DNA of 64,000 bases, taken from RYN-230 sp963844695 (lineage in GTDB: Bacteria > Actinomycetota > Actinomycetes > Streptosporangiales > Streptosporangiaceae). The stretch covers positions 1 to 64,000 of the forward strand of contig CAWJPL010000002.1 of the NCBI GenBank assembly GCA_963844695.1, in the 5' to 3' direction. The notes below the pieces were generated by a model, which was given only the letters and a program-made list of their open reading frames with translations, did not search any database and was not told the origin of the DNA. The first letter of the stretch is position 1. Every line of letters begins with the position of its first letter. This document shows, in pieces, positions 44,313 through 53,559 of the stretch. Position numbers and translations under genes: made by a program.

Positions 44313-45442
44313 CCCCAGCGACCGACGCGCTGCCCGCCATCACGGGGCGGCGATCCGCCCGGGTGGTCGCCCGGTCGCTCTTCGCCCTGACCAAGCCCCG
44401 GATCATCGAACTGCTGCTGGTCACCACGATCCCGACCATGCTGCTCGCGCAGCGCGGCCTGCCCTCGATCCGGGTGCTCCTGGTCACCCTGGTCGCCGGG
44501 GCCTGCGCGGCGGGCAGCGCGAACACCATCAACTGCTATATCGACCGTGACATCGACGCGATAATGCGGCGCACGTCACGGCGGCCGCTGAACGGCAGGG
44601 GCCGTGAGGCCGCCGTGATCAAGCCGGCTGAGGCGCTGGTCTTCGGCATCCTGCTCGGCGTGGTGTCCACGATCCTCCTCGGCACGCTGGTGAACTGGCT
44701 GTCCGCGGCGCTGGCCGACACCGCGATCTTGTTCTACGTGTTCGTCTACACGCTCGGCCTGAAGCGCCGGACCCCGTCCAACATCGTCATCGGGGGAGCG
44801 GCCGGCTGCTTCCCGGTGCTCATCGGCTGGTCCGCCGTGACCGGGCGGGTCAGCCTGCCCGCGGTGGTCCTGTTCGCGGTGATCTTCTTCTGGACCCCGC
44901 CGCACTTCTGGGCGCTGGCCATGAAGTTCCGCGACGACTACGCCGCGGCCCGGGTGCCCATGCTGCCGGTCGTCGCCTCACCCGCCGTGGTCGCGCGCAA
45001 GATCCTCTTCTACTCCTACGTGATGGTGCTGGCCACCCTGGCCCTCGCGCCCTACGCCGGCTGGCTGTACGCGGCCGCGGCGCTCGTGCTGGGCGGCTGG
45101 TTCCTCGCCGAGGCGCACCGGCTGCGCAGCCGGGTGGCCGCGATGACCTACGACGACGGGCCTGCGCCCGCGGCGGCGGCCGGACTCACCCCGGCCGGTA
45201 CCCCGGCCGGCCCGGCGGCCGGCGGGACCGTCGCGGTCGCCACGGCCGTGCAGGTCGATACCGCGACGGACGCAGCCGGGCCGCCCGCGGCGAGCGGGAC
45301 CGCCGAGGGCGCGTGCGCCGGCCTGGCCCGGCCCAGCGCCAACCCGGCGCCGATGCGCTTGTTCCACCTCTCGATCGCCTACCTGACGCTGCTGTTCGCC
45401 GTCATCGCCGTCACGGCGCTGCTGCCCTGGGGGGGCTGGTAG
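44309..45442 (+). CDS. ctaB: Protoheme IX farnesyltransferase (heme O synthase)
   Basis: A 377-residue UbiA-superfamily prenyltransferase that adds a farnesyl group to heme B to make heme O for the oxidase. Motifs are LTKPRIIELLLVTTIPTML, NCYIDRDIDAIMRRTSRRP (first Asp-rich site), YTLGLKRRTPSNIVIGG and WTPPHFWALAMKFRDDYAAA (second site). Between the last two helices lies an insertion of about 65 residues rich in Ala, Pro, Gly and Thr (about residues 275-340) that the family normally lacks. Overlaps the kinase gene end by 32 nt, convergently. Confidence 0.94.
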   Translation: MTPATDALPAITGRRSARVVARSLFALTKPRIIELLLVTTIPTMLLAQRGLPSIRVLLVTLVAGACAAGSANTINCYIDRDIDAIMRRTSRRPLNGRGREAAVIKPAEALVFGILLGVVSTILLGTLVNWLSAALADTAILFYVFVYTLGLKRRTPSNIVIGGAAGCFPVLIGWSAVTGRVSLPAVVLFAVIFFWTPPHFWALAMKFRDDYAAARVPMLPVVASPAVVARKILFYSYVMVLATLALAPYAGWLYAAAALVLGGWFLAEAHRLRSRVAAMTYDDGPAPAAAAGLTPAGTPAGPAAGGTVAVATAVQVDTATDAAGPPAASGTAEGACAGLARPSANPAPMRLFHLSIAYLTLLFAVIAVTALLPWGGW

Positions 45443-46892
45443 GAGCGGAGCCGGGCGGCCGCGGACTCGCGGCCGCGGGAAGCAGGACCACGGCTCGCAG
45501 CCCCGGGCCGGCGTCCTCCAGCCAGGCTGACCCGCCGTGCGCCTGCGCGGTGGCCCGCACGATGGCCAGTCCCAGCCCCGCACCTCCCTCGTCGTCGTCT
45601 TCCCGGCTGCGGGCCGCCTCCAGCCGGGTGAAGCGGCCGAAGGCCCGCTCCCGGTCCGCGGCGGGGATGCCGGGGCCGTCGTCGGTGACGGAGAGCCGGG
45701 CGTTCTGGCCCGACGTGCCCACCGAGACGGCGACCCGGGACCGGGCGTAACGCGTGGCGTTGTCGATCAGGTTGCTGAGCATCCGGTGCAGCCCGTCCGG
45801 GTCCCCGGACACCGCGGCGGGCCCGGCGCCGGCCAGCCGGACCGGGACCCGGGCGTCGGCGTACCGGCCGACCTCCTCCTGCACCAGGCCGGTCAGGTCC
45901 ACCTGGCGCGGCGGGCGGCGCCGGGTGTCCCGCTCGTCCAGCCGGGCCAGCGCCAGCAGGTCCTCGGCGAGGCGGGCCAGCCGGAGCGTGTCCGCGAGCA
46001 CGTCGCCGGCGGTCTGCCGCCAGTCCTGGCTGTCCGGGTGGTCCAGCGCCACCTCCAGCTGAGCCCGGATGCTGGCGATCGGGCTGCGCAGCTCGTGCGC
46101 CGTGTCGGAGATCAGCCCGCGCTGGCGTTCCTGGGCCGCGCCGAGCCTGCTGAGCATGTCATTCAGGGTCAGGGCCAGGTTGCGCACCTCGTCGCGGGCC
46201 TCGGGCACCGGGAGGGCCTGTGGCCGGCCGGTCCGGGTGACGTCCTGGGCGCCCCGGCGCAGCTCGGTGATCGGCCGGAGGGTGGACCCCGCGATCAGCC
46301 AGCTCGCCCCGGCCAGCAGGATCAGCAGCAGCGGGGTGCCGATGAGCAGCGCCCGGGTCAGCGTGGCCAGGCTCTCCCCTACCTGGCCGTAGGCGACCGC
46401 GGCGATGACGGTTCCGCCGCCCCGGGTGGCCGCGGTGGCCACCCGGACCGTGTCGGGCAGCCCGTAGGGCCGGCCGTTGAGGAACACCACCCGGCCGTCG
46501 CGGGCGTTGGCCGCCGCCACCGCGGGCGGCAGCAGCGGGACCAGCCGGTCCGCGTCCGGGGACACGTTCACGATCCGGCCGCGGGCGTCGAGGACCTGCA
46601 CGGTGATGGTGCCCGGCACCACCGGAACACCGGCCGCCGGCAGCCGGCGGGCGTCGGACAGGGCGGCGACCTCCTGCGCGCCCTGCCGGGCCGAGTTGTC
46701 CAGGCTGCTGATCAGCGAGAGCCGGAGCGCGCTGCTGAGCAGCACCGCGGCCGCGGCGAGGGCCAGGGCGAGGCCGGCCGTGGAGGCCAGCGTGACCCGG
46801 GCCCGCAGGCTGCGCCGCCGCCACCAGCGGGCCGCGGAGCCCGGCCAGGATCGGGCCGGGGAGCCTGGCCCGGATCCTGCGTCGCGTCGCAC
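45411..46892 (-). CDS. HAMP-containing sensor histidine kinase
   Basis: A 493-residue classic two-span kinase. Helix 1 near residues 35-55, outside sensor domain to about 180, helix 2 (LLIGTPLLLILLAGASWLIAG), then HAMP (STLRPITELRRGAQDV), H-box ISDTAHELRSPIASIRAQLE, N-box LSNLIDNATRYA, G1 VTDDGPGIPAAD and G2 GAGLGLAIVRATAQAHGG. The GTG start lies 16 nt after the TetR stop. The most likely partner is the regulator at 48592-49269, split off by the TetR/MDMPI pair. Confidence 0.9.
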   Translation of the reverse strand: MRRDAGSGPGSPARSWPGSAARWWRRRSLRARVTLASTAGLALALAAAAVLLSSALRLSLISSLDNSARQGAQEVAALSDARRLPAAGVPVVPGTITVQVLDARGRIVNVSPDADRLVPLLPPAVAAANARDGRVVFLNGRPYGLPDTVRVATAATRGGGTVIAAVAYGQVGESLATLTRALLIGTPLLLILLAGASWLIAGSTLRPITELRRGAQDVTRTGRPQALPVPEARDEVRNLALTLNDMLSRLGAAQERQRGLISDTAHELRSPIASIRAQLEVALDHPDSQDWRQTAGDVLADTLRLARLAEDLLALARLDERDTRRRPPRQVDLTGLVQEEVGRYADARVPVRLAGAGPAAVSGDPDGLHRMLSNLIDNATRYARSRVAVSVGTSGQNARLSVTDDGPGIPAADRERAFGRFTRLEAARSREDDDEGGAGLGLAIVRATAQAHGGSAWLEDAGPGLRAVVLLPAAASPRPPGSAPTSPPRAAAP

Positions 46893-46907
46893 CCTTGCTC
46901 CCGTGGC

Positions 46908-47675
46908 TCACTCACCCGGCCGCGGGGCGAAGCCCGCCAGCAGGGCCTTGACGGCCCGGCCGACGCTCTCCCTGGTCGCGGCCGGGTCAGGCGAGCCGGC
47001 GATGAGCATGCTCCCGCGCACCAGCGCGCCGAGCAGGAGCCGGGCGATGGTCTCCGGGTCGTCGGCGTGCAGTCGCCCGGCGTCGTCGGCGGCCTGCAGG
47101 GCCGCGACGACGGCCGACACCGCGTACCGCTCGTCCAGTTCGGTGAAGCGGGCCAGGCCGAGTACCGCCGGCGCGTCGGTGACGATGATGCGCTGCACGT
47201 CCGGCTCCAGTACCGCGTCGAGGAACGCGTCGAACCCCCGGGCCAGCGCGTCGAGTTCGTCGGCGGCACCGCTGGCCGCGCTGGCCGAGGCCTTCATCAG
47301 CTCCGCGTGCACCGCCTCGAAGACCGTCTCGAACAGGGCGGTCTTGGTCGGGAAGTGATGGTAGAGGGCTCCGGTGGTCACCCGGGCCGCCCGGGCCAGG
47401 TCGTCCACGGACGTCGCGGCGTAGCCCTGCTCACCGAACAGCCGCCGGCCCGCGCCGATCAGCGCCGACCGGGTCTGCGCCACCTGCTCGGCGCGCAGCG
47501 ACCCGGCGGGTCCGGCCGGCCTGTCCGGCCTGGCTGCGGGGCCCGGTCCAGCAGGTCCGGCTGGCCGGGCCGCTCCGGACGGCCCGGAGCGCGCTGCGGA
47601 CCCGGGGTCCGCGTGAGATGAAGGCAGCTCAGCCACGTCCTCTGTATAGCCCGTCCGTAAGTCCCTTGCGTCCAT
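46908..47675 (-). CDS. TetR-family transcription regulator
   Basis: About 255 residues. An unusual Gly/Ala/Pro-rich lead of some 60 residues precedes the TetR HTH (TRSALIGAGRRLFGEQGYAATSVDDLARAARVTTGALYHHFPTK shown by its TGALYHHF core). The C domain is helical and ligand-binding (DAPAVLGLARFTELDE). ATG at 47675 is chosen over a GTG at 47687 that lies inside the operator. A perfect palindrome at 47682-47706 lies between it and the divergent MDMPI gene, so it likely represses both. Confidence 0.88.
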   Translation of the reverse strand: MDARDLRTGYTEDVAELPSSHADPGSAARSGPSGAARPAGPAGPGPAARPDRPAGPAGSLRAEQVAQTRSALIGAGRRLFGEQGYAATSVDDLARAARVTTGALYHHFPTKTALFETVFEAVHAELMKASASAASGAADELDALARGFDAFLDAVLEPDVQRIIVTDAPAVLGLARFTELDERYAVSAVVAALQAADDAGRLHADDPETIARLLLGALVRGSMLIAGSPDPAATRESVGRAVKALLAGFAPRPGE

Positions 47676-47681
47676 ACACCC

Positions 47682-47706
47682 CTTCACATAGCATCGCTAT
47701 GTGAAG
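47682..47706. promoter_or_regulatory. Perfect 25-bp palindromic operator
   Basis: CTTCACATAGC, then ATC, then GCTATGTGAAG: two exact 11-bp arms. It lies between divergent TetR and MDMPI genes and next to a TAGTAT -10 box at 47713-47718 for the rightward gene. Size and symmetry are typical of TetR-family sites. Confidence 0.85.
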
Positions 47707-47739
47707 TAATCATAGTATCCGAGATCGCAGGAGGATGAA

Positions 47740-48486
47740 ATGACCACGGGGGCCATCGACGCACTGCACGCGGACCGGGAGGCGATCCTGAAGATCGGGA
47801 CCGGGCTCACCGACGCGGACTGGGCGGCCGCCAGCGGCTGCCCCGGGTGGTCGGTCAAGGATGTGCTGGCGCACCTGGGCACGCTGCTGAGGCTGGTCAT
47901 CGATCCGGCCTCGCTGCCGGACGCGACCGGGCTGGAGACCGAGCGCGCTCAGGACATGTACGTCGAGTCCCGGCGGTCCTGGGCCCCGGCCCGGGTGCTG
48001 GCCGACTACGAGTGGGTCAGCCTGCCCGCGTTCGAGGCCCTGGAGGGCCTGGCCGGCCTGGACCTCGAGGTGCCGCTGGGGGATCTCGGCACCTATCCGG
48101 CCTCGCTGATCCCGACCGCGTACGCCTTCGACCACTACACGCACATCCGCGCCGACCTCTTCCCGCCACGCGGCGCGCTGGCTGTCCCGCCGCCCCCGTC
48201 GGACGAGCTCCGGCTGGTGCCCGCGCTCGACTGGATCGAGGCGGCCCTGCCGCAGCAGAACGCCGAGCGCATCGCGGCGCTGACGGGCGCGGTGCAGATC
48301 AGCGTGACCGGGCCGGGAGCCCGCACCCTCAGCGTCGGCGCGGGCGACCCGGTGGCGGAGATCAGCTCCGACGCTCCCGCGTTCGTCCGGTGGGTCACCC
48401 AGCGCGGCAGCTGGGCGGAGCTGGGCGTGCAAGCTCGCGGCGACGACGGCGCGCTGCACGTCGCGGCCGGGCTGAAGGTGTTCTGA
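47740..48486 (+). CDS. Maleylpyruvate isomerase-type mycothiol-dependent enzyme
   Basis: A 248-residue DinB-like protein with a strong GGAGGATGAA ribosome site. N-terminal MDMPI domain: GCPGWSVKDVLAHLGTLLRL (metal His) and YAFDHYTHIRADLFPPRG (second His group). The C-terminal SCP2-like part reads ISVTGPGARTLSVGAGDPVAEIS. These enzymes use mycothiol on small electrophiles. Being the divergent target of a TetR with a perfect operator, it may detoxify the TetR ligand. Confidence 0.88.
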   Translation: MTTGAIDALHADREAILKIGTGLTDADWAAASGCPGWSVKDVLAHLGTLLRLVIDPASLPDATGLETERAQDMYVESRRSWAPARVLADYEWVSLPAFEALEGLAGLDLEVPLGDLGTYPASLIPTAYAFDHYTHIRADLFPPRGALAVPPPPSDELRLVPALDWIEAALPQQNAERIAALTGAVQISVTGPGARTLSVGAGDPVAEISSDAPAFVRWVTQRGSWAELGVQARGDDGALHVAAGLKVF

Positions 48487-48500
48487 GCTGGATCGCGGCT

Positions 48501-48526
48501 GGCCGGGCCCGCGCGGGGGCCCGGCC
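48501..48526. terminator. Hairpin between convergent MDMPI and response regulator genes
   Basis: GGCCGGGCCC and GGGCCCGGCC form a perfect 10-bp stem with a 6-nt loop, 15 nt after the stop at 48486. Confidence 0.6.
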
Positions 48527-48591
48527 CGGTCAGCCCTTCGACGGCCAGCGCCTCGACGGTCAGCGGCTCAGCCGCGCGCCGCCCCTGCGGC

Positions 48592-49269
48592 TCAGCCGCC
48601 GTCGGCCGCCAGCCGGTAACCCGCGCCCCGCACCGTCTGCAGGGCGGAGCGGCTGAACGGCGCGTCGATCTTGCGCCGCAGGTACCCGGCGTACACCTCG
48701 ACCACGTTGAGGTCCAGCGAGTCGTAGCTGTCCCAGACGTGCTCCAGCAGCTCCGTCTTGGACACCACCTGGCCGGACCGCCGCATCAGGTACTCCAGCA
48801 GGGCGAACTCCCGGGCGGTCAGCTCGATGTCGGTCTCCGCGCGCCGGACCCGCCGGCTCGCCGGGTCCAGGGTCAGGTCACCCGCCCGGAGCTGTGCGGG
48901 CCGGGGGACCGCGCCGCGCCGGAGCAGCGCCCGCAACCGGGCGGCCAGCACCACGTACGAAAACGGCTTGGTCAGGTAGTCGTCAGCGCCCAGATCGAGG
49001 CCGTCCGCCTGGTCGTACTCCCCGTCCTTGGCGGACAGGATGAGGATCGGTACCCAGTTCTCCTCGGCGCGCAGCTGCTGGCAGACCCGGTACCCGGAGA
49101 CCTTGGGCAGCATCAGGTCCAGCACCACGGCGTCGTACCCGCCCTCGCGGGCGGCGTGCAGGCCGTCTTCCCCGTTATGGGCCAGGTCGACGGCGAAGCC
49201 CTCGGCGGCCAGGCCGCGCCGGACGGCGGCGGCCAGCCTTCGTTCGTCTTCCACGACGAGCACCCGCAC
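48592..49269 (-). CDS. OmpR-family response regulator
   Basis: A 225-residue regulator with E7/D8, phospho-acceptor D51 (VVLDLMLPK) and K101 in the receiver domain, and a winged-helix DNA-binding domain (TAREFALLEYLMRRSGQVVSK; NVVEVYAGYLRRKID; VRGAGYRLA). It has no kinase gene beside it. The kinase at 45411-46892, on the same strand and 1.7 kb further on, is the likely partner. Divergent from the LolA/ABC operon, which it may regulate. Confidence 0.92.
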   Translation of the reverse strand: MRVLVVEDERRLAAAVRRGLAAEGFAVDLAHNGEDGLHAAREGGYDAVVLDLMLPKVSGYRVCQQLRAEENWVPILILSAKDGEYDQADGLDLGADDYLTKPFSYVVLAARLRALLRRGAVPRPAQLRAGDLTLDPASRRVRRAETDIELTAREFALLEYLMRRSGQVVSKTELLEHVWDSYDSLDLNVVEVYAGYLRRKIDAPFSRSALQTVRGAGYRLAADGG

Positions 49270-49617
49270 GGCCCCGAGGCTACCGGGATTCGCTCAGTGC
49301 TTGCTCCAGGAGTTCGCGCTGCCCAGGCCTGCGCAGGCACATCCGTACCGGCCGCCCGCCCAGCCCCGCCAGCCCGCCTGGCTCACTCTCACAGGGTCTG
49401 CTCAGGCAGGGTGCGGCAAGATGGTGAATGGCAGGGCCCAGGCTGGCCGGCGGGAGCCGGCCGGTCGGGGCCCATACGGGGCCAGCTGGACCGGGCCGCC
49501 CGGATCAAGGCGGCTGCGGTCTGCGGGGCCGCTCAGGGCCCGGTTCGTACCGGGCCACCGCGGCCGATGGGACGAGCCCGTGCGGCCGACCCGCACGGGG
49601 ACGAGTGAGGTTGAGTA
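49270..49617. other. 348-nt divergent intergenic region
   Basis: Very GC-rich spacer between the response regulator and the LolA-like gene. It includes the hairpin at 49577-49599. Open frames crossing it are low-complexity and not accepted. Confidence 0.45.
49577..49599 (+). promoter_or_regulatory. Hairpin 18 nt upstream of the LolA-like start
   Basis: CCCGTGCGG and CCGCACGGG with loop CCGAC: perfect 9-bp stem in the expected 5' leader, just before the GAGG ribosome site. May affect mRNA stability or translation. Confidence 0.4.
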
Positions 49618-50804
49618 ATGAAAACGCTGCCGACGTTGTCCCGGCGCGCGAGGTGGGCGATACCCGCTGGCGCTGTCGCCCTCGCGGGTGCGCTGACCGC
49701 CGGGACCATGATCAGCACGGCCCAGGCTTCCCCTGAGCTGCCGGTCGCGCACCCCCGCGCAGCTGCTCGCGTCGGTGGCTGGCCGGGACCGCGCCGCTGC
49801 CCGCGCTGACCGGGACCGTGGTGGAAACCGCGTCGCTCGGCCTCCCGCAGCTGCCCGGCTCGGCCGACCCGAACTCCAGCATGGCGCTGCTGGCCGGGTC
49901 GCACACGATCAAGATCTGGTACGCCGACCCCACGCATATCCGGCTCGCGGTGCCGTTGACGATGTCGGAAACCGACCTGATCCGCAACGGCCGCCAGGTC
50001 TGGGTCTGGCAGAGCAGCTCGAACACGGTCACCCGGATGCAGTTGCCGGCCAGAGAGGGCGGGGTGCCCAGGCCTCCGGCCGCGGTGCCGTCGCAGGTGC
50101 CGCTCACCCCGCAGCAGGCGGCCAGCCAGGCGCTCAAGGCGGTCGGGCCGAGCACCCGGGTCAGCGTCGAGCGCAACGTGACGGTGGCCGGCCAGCCCGC
50201 CTACCAGCTGGTCCTGTCACCCAAGGCCAGCGGCTCGCTGATCGGCCGGGTCGCCATCGCCATCGACGCGACCAAGAACGTGCCGCTGCGGGTCCAGGTG
50301 TTCGCCAAGGGCGCGGCCAGCCCGGCCTTCCAGGTCGGCTACACGTCGATCTCGTTCGTCAAGCCGGCCGCGGCCAACTTCAGCTTCACCACTCCGGCCG
50401 GCGCCAAGGTCAAGGTGGTCAGCCCGCCGCGCGAGACCTCCGGGCCGATGTCGGCCAAGCACAAGCAGGCCAGCGGTGAGCCCCAGGTGGTCGGCAAGGA
50501 CTGGCTCTCCGTCGCGGTGCTCCCGGCGTCTGCGCTGGCCGGCGTGACGGGCGCAGGCAGCGCGTCGAGCGTGGCCGGGGACGCCGCGCAGTCCGCGGCG
50601 GGCAGCCCGGGCGGCGGGAGCGGCGAGGACGCCGCGGTCGCCGCCGCGCTGCTGAAGACGGCCACCCCGGTGCACGGGGCGTGGGGCAGCGGCAAGCTGC
50701 TGCACACCAGCCTGGTGTCGGTGCTGATGACCAGCGACGGCCATGTGCTCGTCGGGGCGGTGACGCCGGCGGTCCTGGAAAGCGCCGCGGCCCAGATCAA
50801 GTGA
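49618..50804 (+). CDS. Secreted LolA-like lipoprotein-carrier-family protein (two frameshifts)
   Basis: Signal peptide MKTLPTLSRRARWAIPAGAVALAG... ending near STAQAS is in the first frame. The family segment RTPAQLLASVAG is in a second, and TAPLPALTGTVVETASLGLPQLPG onward in a third, so indels lie near 49750 and 49785. The rest is intact: SHTIKIWYADPTHIRLAVPL and VWQSSSNTVTRMQLP, the LolA/LppX-like half-barrel that binds lipid. It runs into the ABC ATPase gene (GTGA overlap), suggesting lipid or lipoprotein handling together with the exporter. Confidence 0.82.
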
Positions 50805-50872
50805 GCACCAGCCAGGTGAGCACCGGCCAAACCGGCACCGGCCAGGCGAGCACGGGCCAGGTGAGCACCGGC
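50801..50872 (+). repeat. 15-bp tandem repeats at the ATPase 5' end
   Basis: About four and a half units of GTGAGCACCGGCCAG with single-base drift, coding for V/A-S-T-G-Q. Confidence 0.7.
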
Positions 50873-51864
50873 TCCGCATCGGCCGCCCGCCCGGACGCGG
50901 CCGCCGCTCCGAGGTGGCCGCCGCCGCGGAGCCCACCCCCGCGATCGTCACTTCGGGGCTGACCAAGCGGTTCCGCAGTGGCCAGCTGGCGGTGGACGGC
51001 CTCGACATGCTGGTGCCCCGGGGCAGCGTCTACGGCTTCCTCGGCCCTAACGGGTCCGGCAAGACCACCACGATCCGGATGCTGCTCGGCCTGGTCTACC
51101 CGACGCAGGGCAGTCACGCGCTGCTCGGCGTGCCGATGCCCGCGGGCACCGTCCGGGTGCTGCCCCGGGTCGGGTCCCTGGTCGAGGGGCCCGCGTTCTA
51201 CCCGCAGCTGTCCGGCTGGGACAACCTGGCCCGGGTGGACGCGGCCGACCGGACCGCCGACCCGGGCACGGCGAAGGCGCGGATCAGCGAGGCGCTGGAG
51301 CGGGTCGGCCTGCTCGCCGCGAAGAAGAAGCACTACCGGGCCTACTCCCTCGGCATGAAGCAGCGCCTGGCCATCGCGGCCAGCCTGCTCCAGCCGCGGG
51401 AGCTGATCATCCTGGACGAGCCCACCAACGGGCTCGACCCGCAGGGCACCCGCGAGGTGCGCGGGCTGATCCGCGAGATCGCCACCGACGGCATCACCGT
51501 CCTGGTCTCCTCGCACCTGCTCGCCGAGGTCGAGCAGATCTGCACCCAGGTGGGCGTCATGCGGACCGGCCGGCTGGTCTTCCAGGGGCCGCTGGAGGAG
51601 CTGCGGGCCCGCGGCGTGGCCCGGATCCGGGTCACCACGACGGACGCCACCCGGGCCGCGGAGGTCCTGCGCAAGCTGGGGCTGGCCGACGTGGCGGCCG
51701 CCGACGGGGAGGCGTCCGCGGCGCTCGGTGACCAGGCGCCGGAGCAGATCTGCCGTGAGCTGGTCTACGCCGGCGTCCCGGTAGCCGGGCTGGACACGCC
51801 GCGGCCGAGCCTCGAGGAACTGTTCGTCGGACTGACCGGGGAGGGATTCGATGTCGACGGCTGA
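50801..51864 (+). CDS. ABC transporter ATP-binding protein (N-terminal repeat linker, frameshift)
   Basis: ABC ATPase of the drug/lipid exporter class. Walker A is GPNGSGKTT, the signature is YSLGMKQR, Walker B is LIILDEPTNGLD and the switch His is in VLVSSHLL. The GTG at 50801 overlaps the previous stop and begins with a Ser/Thr/Gln repeat (STSQVSTGQTGTGQASTGQ). One frame change near 50908 joins it to EVAAAAEPTPAIVTSGLTKRF. If the repeat is not translated, an internal GTG at 50914 is the start. Partner permease follows with overlap. Confidence 0.9.
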
Positions 51865-52777
51865 GCTGTCCGCTCCCCGCGACGGCGCCCCGGCGAGCGC
51901 CGGCGGCGCGGCGCTGGCCAGCCGGGCCCGGCCGCGCAACGGTGTCCTTACCTGGCTCCGCCTGCTGGGCAGCGAGCTGCGCCTGATGTTCCGGCGCTGG
52001 CGCAACCTGGCCCTGCTCGGCGTGCTCGTCGTGCTGCCGGTGATCCTGGGCGTCGGGCTGCGGATATCCATGCCGCACGGCGGTGGCGGCGGCGGCGACG
52101 GGCCGGGCGCGTCGTTCTTCGCCCAGCTCGCCGGGAACGGGGTGTTCCTGTCCTTCCTGGCCCTGACCATCCTGCTCACCCTGGTGCTGCCCCTGGTGGT
52201 GGCGGTGGTGGCCGGGGACTCGATCGCCGGCGAGGCGGGCCTCGGCACGCTGCGCTACCTGCTCACCGTGCCGGCCGGCCGGACCCGGCTGCTGTCGGTC
52301 AAGTACGTGGCCGTGGTCATCTTCGGGCTGGCGGCGTGCCTGCTGGTGTCGGCGGTGTCGCTGATCATGGGCGCGATCTTGTTCCCGATCGGGCCGGTGA
52401 CGCTGCTGTCCGGGACGACCGTGTCCCTCGCGGACGGCCTGCTCCGGCTGCTGTTCGTCACGCTGTACGTGGCCGCGGGGATGGCCGCGCTGGCCGCGAT
52501 CGGGCTGGCCATCTCGACCCTGACCGAGCACCCGATCGGCGCGATCGCCGCCGTCCTGGTCCTCGCGGTGGCCAGTGAGGTGGCCGACAACGTGGCCCAG
52601 TTCGCGGTGATCCACCCGTACCTGCCGACGCACTTCTGGCTGTCGTTCGACTCGCTGCTGCGCGTGCCGGTCGACAGCACCGCCCTGCTGCACGGGCTGC
52701 TGTCGTTCGCGGCTTACATCGTGATCTTCTGCTCGATCGCCTGGGCCCGCTTCACCAGCGGCGACGTCACCAGCTGA
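51851..52777 (+). CDS. ABC-2-type transporter permease
   Basis: A 308-residue permease with about six helices. After a 45-residue Ala-rich lead comes RLLGSELRLMFRRWRNLALLGVL (coupling region and helix 1), then NGVFLSFLALTILLTLVLPLVVAVV, GEAGLGTLRYLLTVPAGRTRLL (typical ABC-2 family sequence), and closing YIVIFCSIAWARF. Overlaps the ATPase end by 14 nt. With the ATPase and LolA-like protein it forms a three-gene envelope export unit. Confidence 0.9.
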   Translation: MSTAELSAPRDGAPASAGGAALASRARPRNGVLTWLRLLGSELRLMFRRWRNLALLGVLVVLPVILGVGLRISMPHGGGGGGDGPGASFFAQLAGNGVFLSFLALTILLTLVLPLVVAVVAGDSIAGEAGLGTLRYLLTVPAGRTRLLSVKYVAVVIFGLAACLLVSAVSLIMGAILFPIGPVTLLSGTTVSLADGLLRLLFVTLYVAAGMAALAAIGLAISTLTEHPIGAIAAVLVLAVASEVADNVAQFAVIHPYLPTHFWLSFDSLLRVPVDSTALLHGLLSFAAYIVIFCSIAWARFTSGDVTS

Positions 52778-52778
52778 G

Positions 52779-53507
52779 TCAGCCTCTGGCTGACGTCCAG
52801 GCGCGCGGGTCGAGGGTGCCGTCCACGGCGGCCCGGGCGACGTCGGTGAGGGGCAGGTTCGCGTTGCGGGCGTAGCCGCGCAGCCGGGCGAACGCCTCAG
52901 CCAGGCCGACGCCAGCCCGTTCGGAGATCACTCCCTTGGCCTGCTCGATCACGATGCGGCTGCTCAGCGCGGCGGACAGCTGCTCGTTCAGGCGCTGGGC
53001 CTCGGCGCTGGCCCGGTGCTGAAGGATGCTGAGCGCGGCGAGGTCAGCGAAGGCGCGGGCGACGATGACGTCCGCCTCCCCGATCGGGGGGCGGGTCGTG
53101 CTGAACAGATTGAGGGCGCCGAGAGTGACGTCCCGCAGCCGCAGCGGCAGCGCGACCGCCGACTGGAAACCAGCGCGGACAGCCGCGGGGGAGAACGACG
53201 GCCAGCGGCCAGACCCGGCCCGGAGGTCTTCCTGGTCGACCCGCACGCCGGTGCGGAAGGCGTCCAGGCACGGACCTTCCTGGGCCTGGAGCTCGAACAG
53301 TTCCAGCAGGCGCATGGCCTCGCTGGACGAGGCCACCAGGCCGAGGCTGCCTGAGGGGGAGGCCAGCATCACCCCGGCGGCGGAGACACCGAGCAGGGTG
53401 ACGCACCGGTCGGTGAGCCCGGTCAGCAGATCGACGACGTCATAGTCGTCCACCAGGGTGTCGGCCATCTCGACCAGAGAACGGACCACGTCGGCTTCCC
53501 GGGTCAT
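52779..53507 (-). CDS. GAF and ANTAR domain protein
   Basis: A 242-residue cytoplasmic regulator. GAF domain at about residues 15-155 (AGVMLASPSGSLGLVASSSEA; EGPCLDAFRTG; AVALPLRLRDVTLGALNLF). ANTAR domain at 170-235 (LSSRIVIEQAKGVISERAGVGLAEAFARLRGYARN). ANTAR proteins bind two-hairpin RNA sites to prevent transcription termination. The ligand and target here are unknown. Next to a second protein of the same type. Confidence 0.92.
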   Translation of the reverse strand: MTREADVVRSLVEMADTLVDDYDVVDLLTGLTDRCVTLLGVSAAGVMLASPSGSLGLVASSSEAMRLLELFELQAQEGPCLDAFRTGVRVDQEDLRAGSGRWPSFSPAAVRAGFQSAVALPLRLRDVTLGALNLFSTTRPPIGEADVIVARAFADLAALSILQHRASAEAQRLNEQLSAALSSRIVIEQAKGVISERAGVGLAEAFARLRGYARNANLPLTDVARAAVDGTLDPRAWTSARG

Positions 53508-53559
53508 CCCCGGCCCTCCCTTCTGAGCGGTGCCTCCGTGCGGGGGCGGGCGGGCCGGT

